In this document: positions 6,091-7,110 of the stretch, in pieces
Layout: each line of letters begins with the position of its first letter
Numbering within the stretch: the first letter of the stretch is position 1
Origin: an uncultured Porphyromonadaceae bacterium
GTDB taxonomy: Bacteria; Bacteroidota; Bacteroidia; Bacteroidales; Muribaculaceae
Direction of reading: 5' to 3'
Assembly: GCA_900540625.1 (NCBI GenBank)
Contig: UQGP01000068.1
Location: 1 to 7,110, forward strand
Length of the DNA stretch: 7,110 nt
Program-made: the position numbers and the translations under genes
The notes under the pieces: generated by a model
The model's database searches: none
What the model saw: only the letters and a program-made list of their open reading frames with translations
Told to the model about the DNA's origin: nothing

Positions 6091-6885
6091 ATGAAAAATA
6101 AGCATATAATACTGTTCCTTGCATTTCTATTGCCGATGTTGTCTATATTCGGCGCATCAAACATTGAGACAACACCGATGTCCGGAAAGGCGAAATTGGA
6201 TTCGATTATACGTTCGACCGGTTATGCGGCCTTTAATTTATATTCGAACGTTTTTAACGGAATCGGATGTGTTACAACAGTGGGGCTTTTAGTCCTTAAA
6301 AAGGATGGCTCGTATATATGTAAACGGTCATCTGTTGAGGATACTAACTATGTTTATGAAAACGTTTGGGCAATGAGTGGAGATACATTGGTGTTGTCCG
6401 AAGACAATTCCGAGTATTTTGCAGATAGTAATCGCCGACCACTTACAGATTCAGAGTTGTGTGAGTCTTTATCGGACACAAATACGTATTCGGGGAAAGA
6501 CTTCGGAAGAATCGTCCCCAGAGAGTATGAAAAAGGGCATACCACGCAATGGCGCAACAGGTTATGCTGCATTATAGGAAAAGATTCTATAGGCATATTC
6601 ATCAAACCGGTAGATTACACACATGGGCCGTCTATTGATTTGGGCAGGCATGTCAGCATACCGTACAGCTATATAGACGGCTTTATTCCGTATATATATA
6701 TATATATAGGCCCGTACAAGTTGTTTAACAGCCCGTTTCAGATGGTGCGTTTCCCTCATCTGATAAATCGATATGGTATTGACACGGACTCGCTCTACAA
6801 GGATTATAAAAAAGCCGTGAAGTTTTATCCGATAGAATACGAGCGCTGGTATCTCCGCAAGCAGGAATACCTTAAAAATCAATAA
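6091..6885 (+). CDS. Third exported protein of unknown function, with (TA)9 in the frame
   Basis: The 264-residue product has a signal peptide (MKNKHIILFLAFLLPMLSIF, cleavage likely near GAS at 21-23) and no lipobox. Its first residues resemble those of the protein at 4515 (N, HII, FL and F shared in order), though the mature parts do not align. The middle, VLKKDGSYICK (68-78) then AMSGDTLVLSEDN (94-106), looks like beta strands of a lipocalin-like or small barrel fold, but this is weak. The C-terminal 60 residues are helical and charged. Residues 201-206 are YIYIYI, coded by a TA repeat. The gene follows a broken tip-like stretch and is followed at once by an Rhs core remnant, so it may be the partner of a displaced tip. 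No promoter box was seen upstream; the ATG was chosen for the signal peptide. Confidence 0.72.
   Translation: MKNKHIILFLAFLLPMLSIFGASNIETTPMSGKAKLDSIIRSTGYAAFNLYSNVFNGIGCVTTVGLLVLKKDGSYICKRSSVEDTNYVYENVWAMSGDTLVLSEDNSEYFADSNRRPLTDSELCESLSDTNTYSGKDFGRIVPREYEKGHTTQWRNRLCCIIGKDSIGIFIKPVDYTHGPSIDLGRHVSIPYSYIDGFIPYIYIYIGPYKLFNSPFQMVRFPHLINRYGIDTDSLYKDYKKAVKFYPIEYERWYLRKQEYLKNQ
6691..6708 (+). repeat. (TA)9 microsatellite inside a coding region
   Basis: Nine TA units encode YIYIYI at residues 201-206 of the 264-residue exported protein. Gain or loss of one unit shifts the frame and would change the last 60 or so residues. The present length keeps the gene open. Confidence 0.95.
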
Positions 6886-6888
6886 ACG

Positions 6889-7060
6889 TCGAAAGCGGGA
6901 AAGAGACTCAACCTATACATATCGTATGATACAGCAGTGACACCTCCGGCGGTATAGCAAATGCCGGGACGCACGCGCCGCACGTCCCTGCGCGCGTATA
7001 GCGGCGACGGACACGTGCTTCGCGGTAGGCGTTAAGAGCCGATAAGACAGCGCATTGTAG
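6889..7060 (+). pseudogene. Decayed Rhs core fragment
   Basis: One base triplet after the stop of the exported protein gene, in the same frame, the sequence reads SKAGKRLNLYISYDTAVTPP. This matches NHLYTSYETSVAPVS of the Rhs gene at 3109 and the general Rhs pattern. A TAG at about 6955 interrupts it. It then continues as PGRTRRTSLRAYSGDGHVLR (6964-7023) and stops again at a TAA near 7033. A further stretch reading RADK, then CRF, still resembles KADTLEMLRF but is out of frame. It has no intact start, two stops and at least one frameshift, so it is a remnant. The similarity fades before the window end, so what follows it downstream is unknown. Confidence 0.8.
6964..7026 (+). repeat. Rhs core repeat, copy 2
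   Basis: Direct repeat partner of 3421-3483: 54 of 63 bases identical by hand alignment, in the same direction, about 3.5 kb apart. The two copies bracket the tip, the three exported protein genes and the broken stretch, so recombination between them could delete or swap that block. Confidence 0.9.
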
Positions 7061-7110
7061 ATTCTTAAACGAAGTGCAAAAACATTAGCCTCTCACTACG
7101 GGGCTAGCCC

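Noticed and set aside
6562..6882. 106-codon minus-strand frame opposite the third exported protein
   Set aside because: The other strand has a full gene with a signal peptide; the TA repeat reads as YIYIYI on both strands, which makes the frame look real by accident.
7086..7110. Inverted repeat TAGCC/GGCTA and the palindrome GGGCTAGCCC at the window end
   Set aside because: The stem has five pairs and no T tail is visible before the edge, so neither a terminator nor an attachment site can be claimed.
1..7110. CRISPR arrays, tRNA or rRNA genes, insertion sequence transposases
   Set aside because: No regularly spaced repeats, cloverleaf-like sequence, rRNA-like stretch or transposase motif was seen on reading both strands; the only longer repeat is the Rhs core pair.

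Overview
The window looks like part of a chromosome from the phylum Bacteroidota, probably order Bacteroidales (a gut-type lineage such as Muribaculaceae is a guess). Three observations support this. Promoter-like TAnnTTTG -7 boxes lie upstream of genes, there are no Shine-Dalgarno sequences before the starts, and the Rhs end signature (DPLCEKYY, SPY, NP, DPSG) is of the Bacteroidales style.

Left part (1-2916), housekeeping-like and fairly GC-rich. A minus-strand gene for an exported beta-propeller (YncE/YVTN-like) protein starts with GTG at 529 and runs off the left edge. A compact divergent promoter region (about 600-645) separates it from a plus-strand pair. This pair is a 493-residue protein with a TerB-like N-terminal region and a CbbX/SpoVK-type AAA+ ATPase domain, followed 2 bp later by exodeoxyribonuclease III (xth).

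Middle (2917-3108), an intergenic stretch. It is C-rich and G-poor on the plus strand, with runs of ten and seven C. It then holds a TAAATTTG promoter-like box and a small hairpin with a T tail.

Right part (3109-7110), an accessory Rhs tip region. A short Rhs gene keeps only the last part of the conserved core, then changes at DPSG into a much more AT-rich tip. The tip carries an HExxE motif and a later AHNxxIxxE motif, a possible metallopeptidase-type toxin. Its stop codon overlaps the start of an exported 176-residue protein, which overlaps a second exported protein (247 residues). The two are distant paralogues and are candidates for immunity or accessory partners. Next comes a broken stretch (5770-6078) that looks like the 3' end of another tip gene. 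It is followed 12 bp later by a third exported protein (264 residues) containing a (TA)9 tract. Directly after that stop a second, decayed copy of the Rhs core begins. The layout fits serial displaced Rhs tip modules (core fragment, tip, partner genes) left by repeated replacement of Rhs C-termini. Toxin and immunity functions here are inferred from layout, not from recognised domains.
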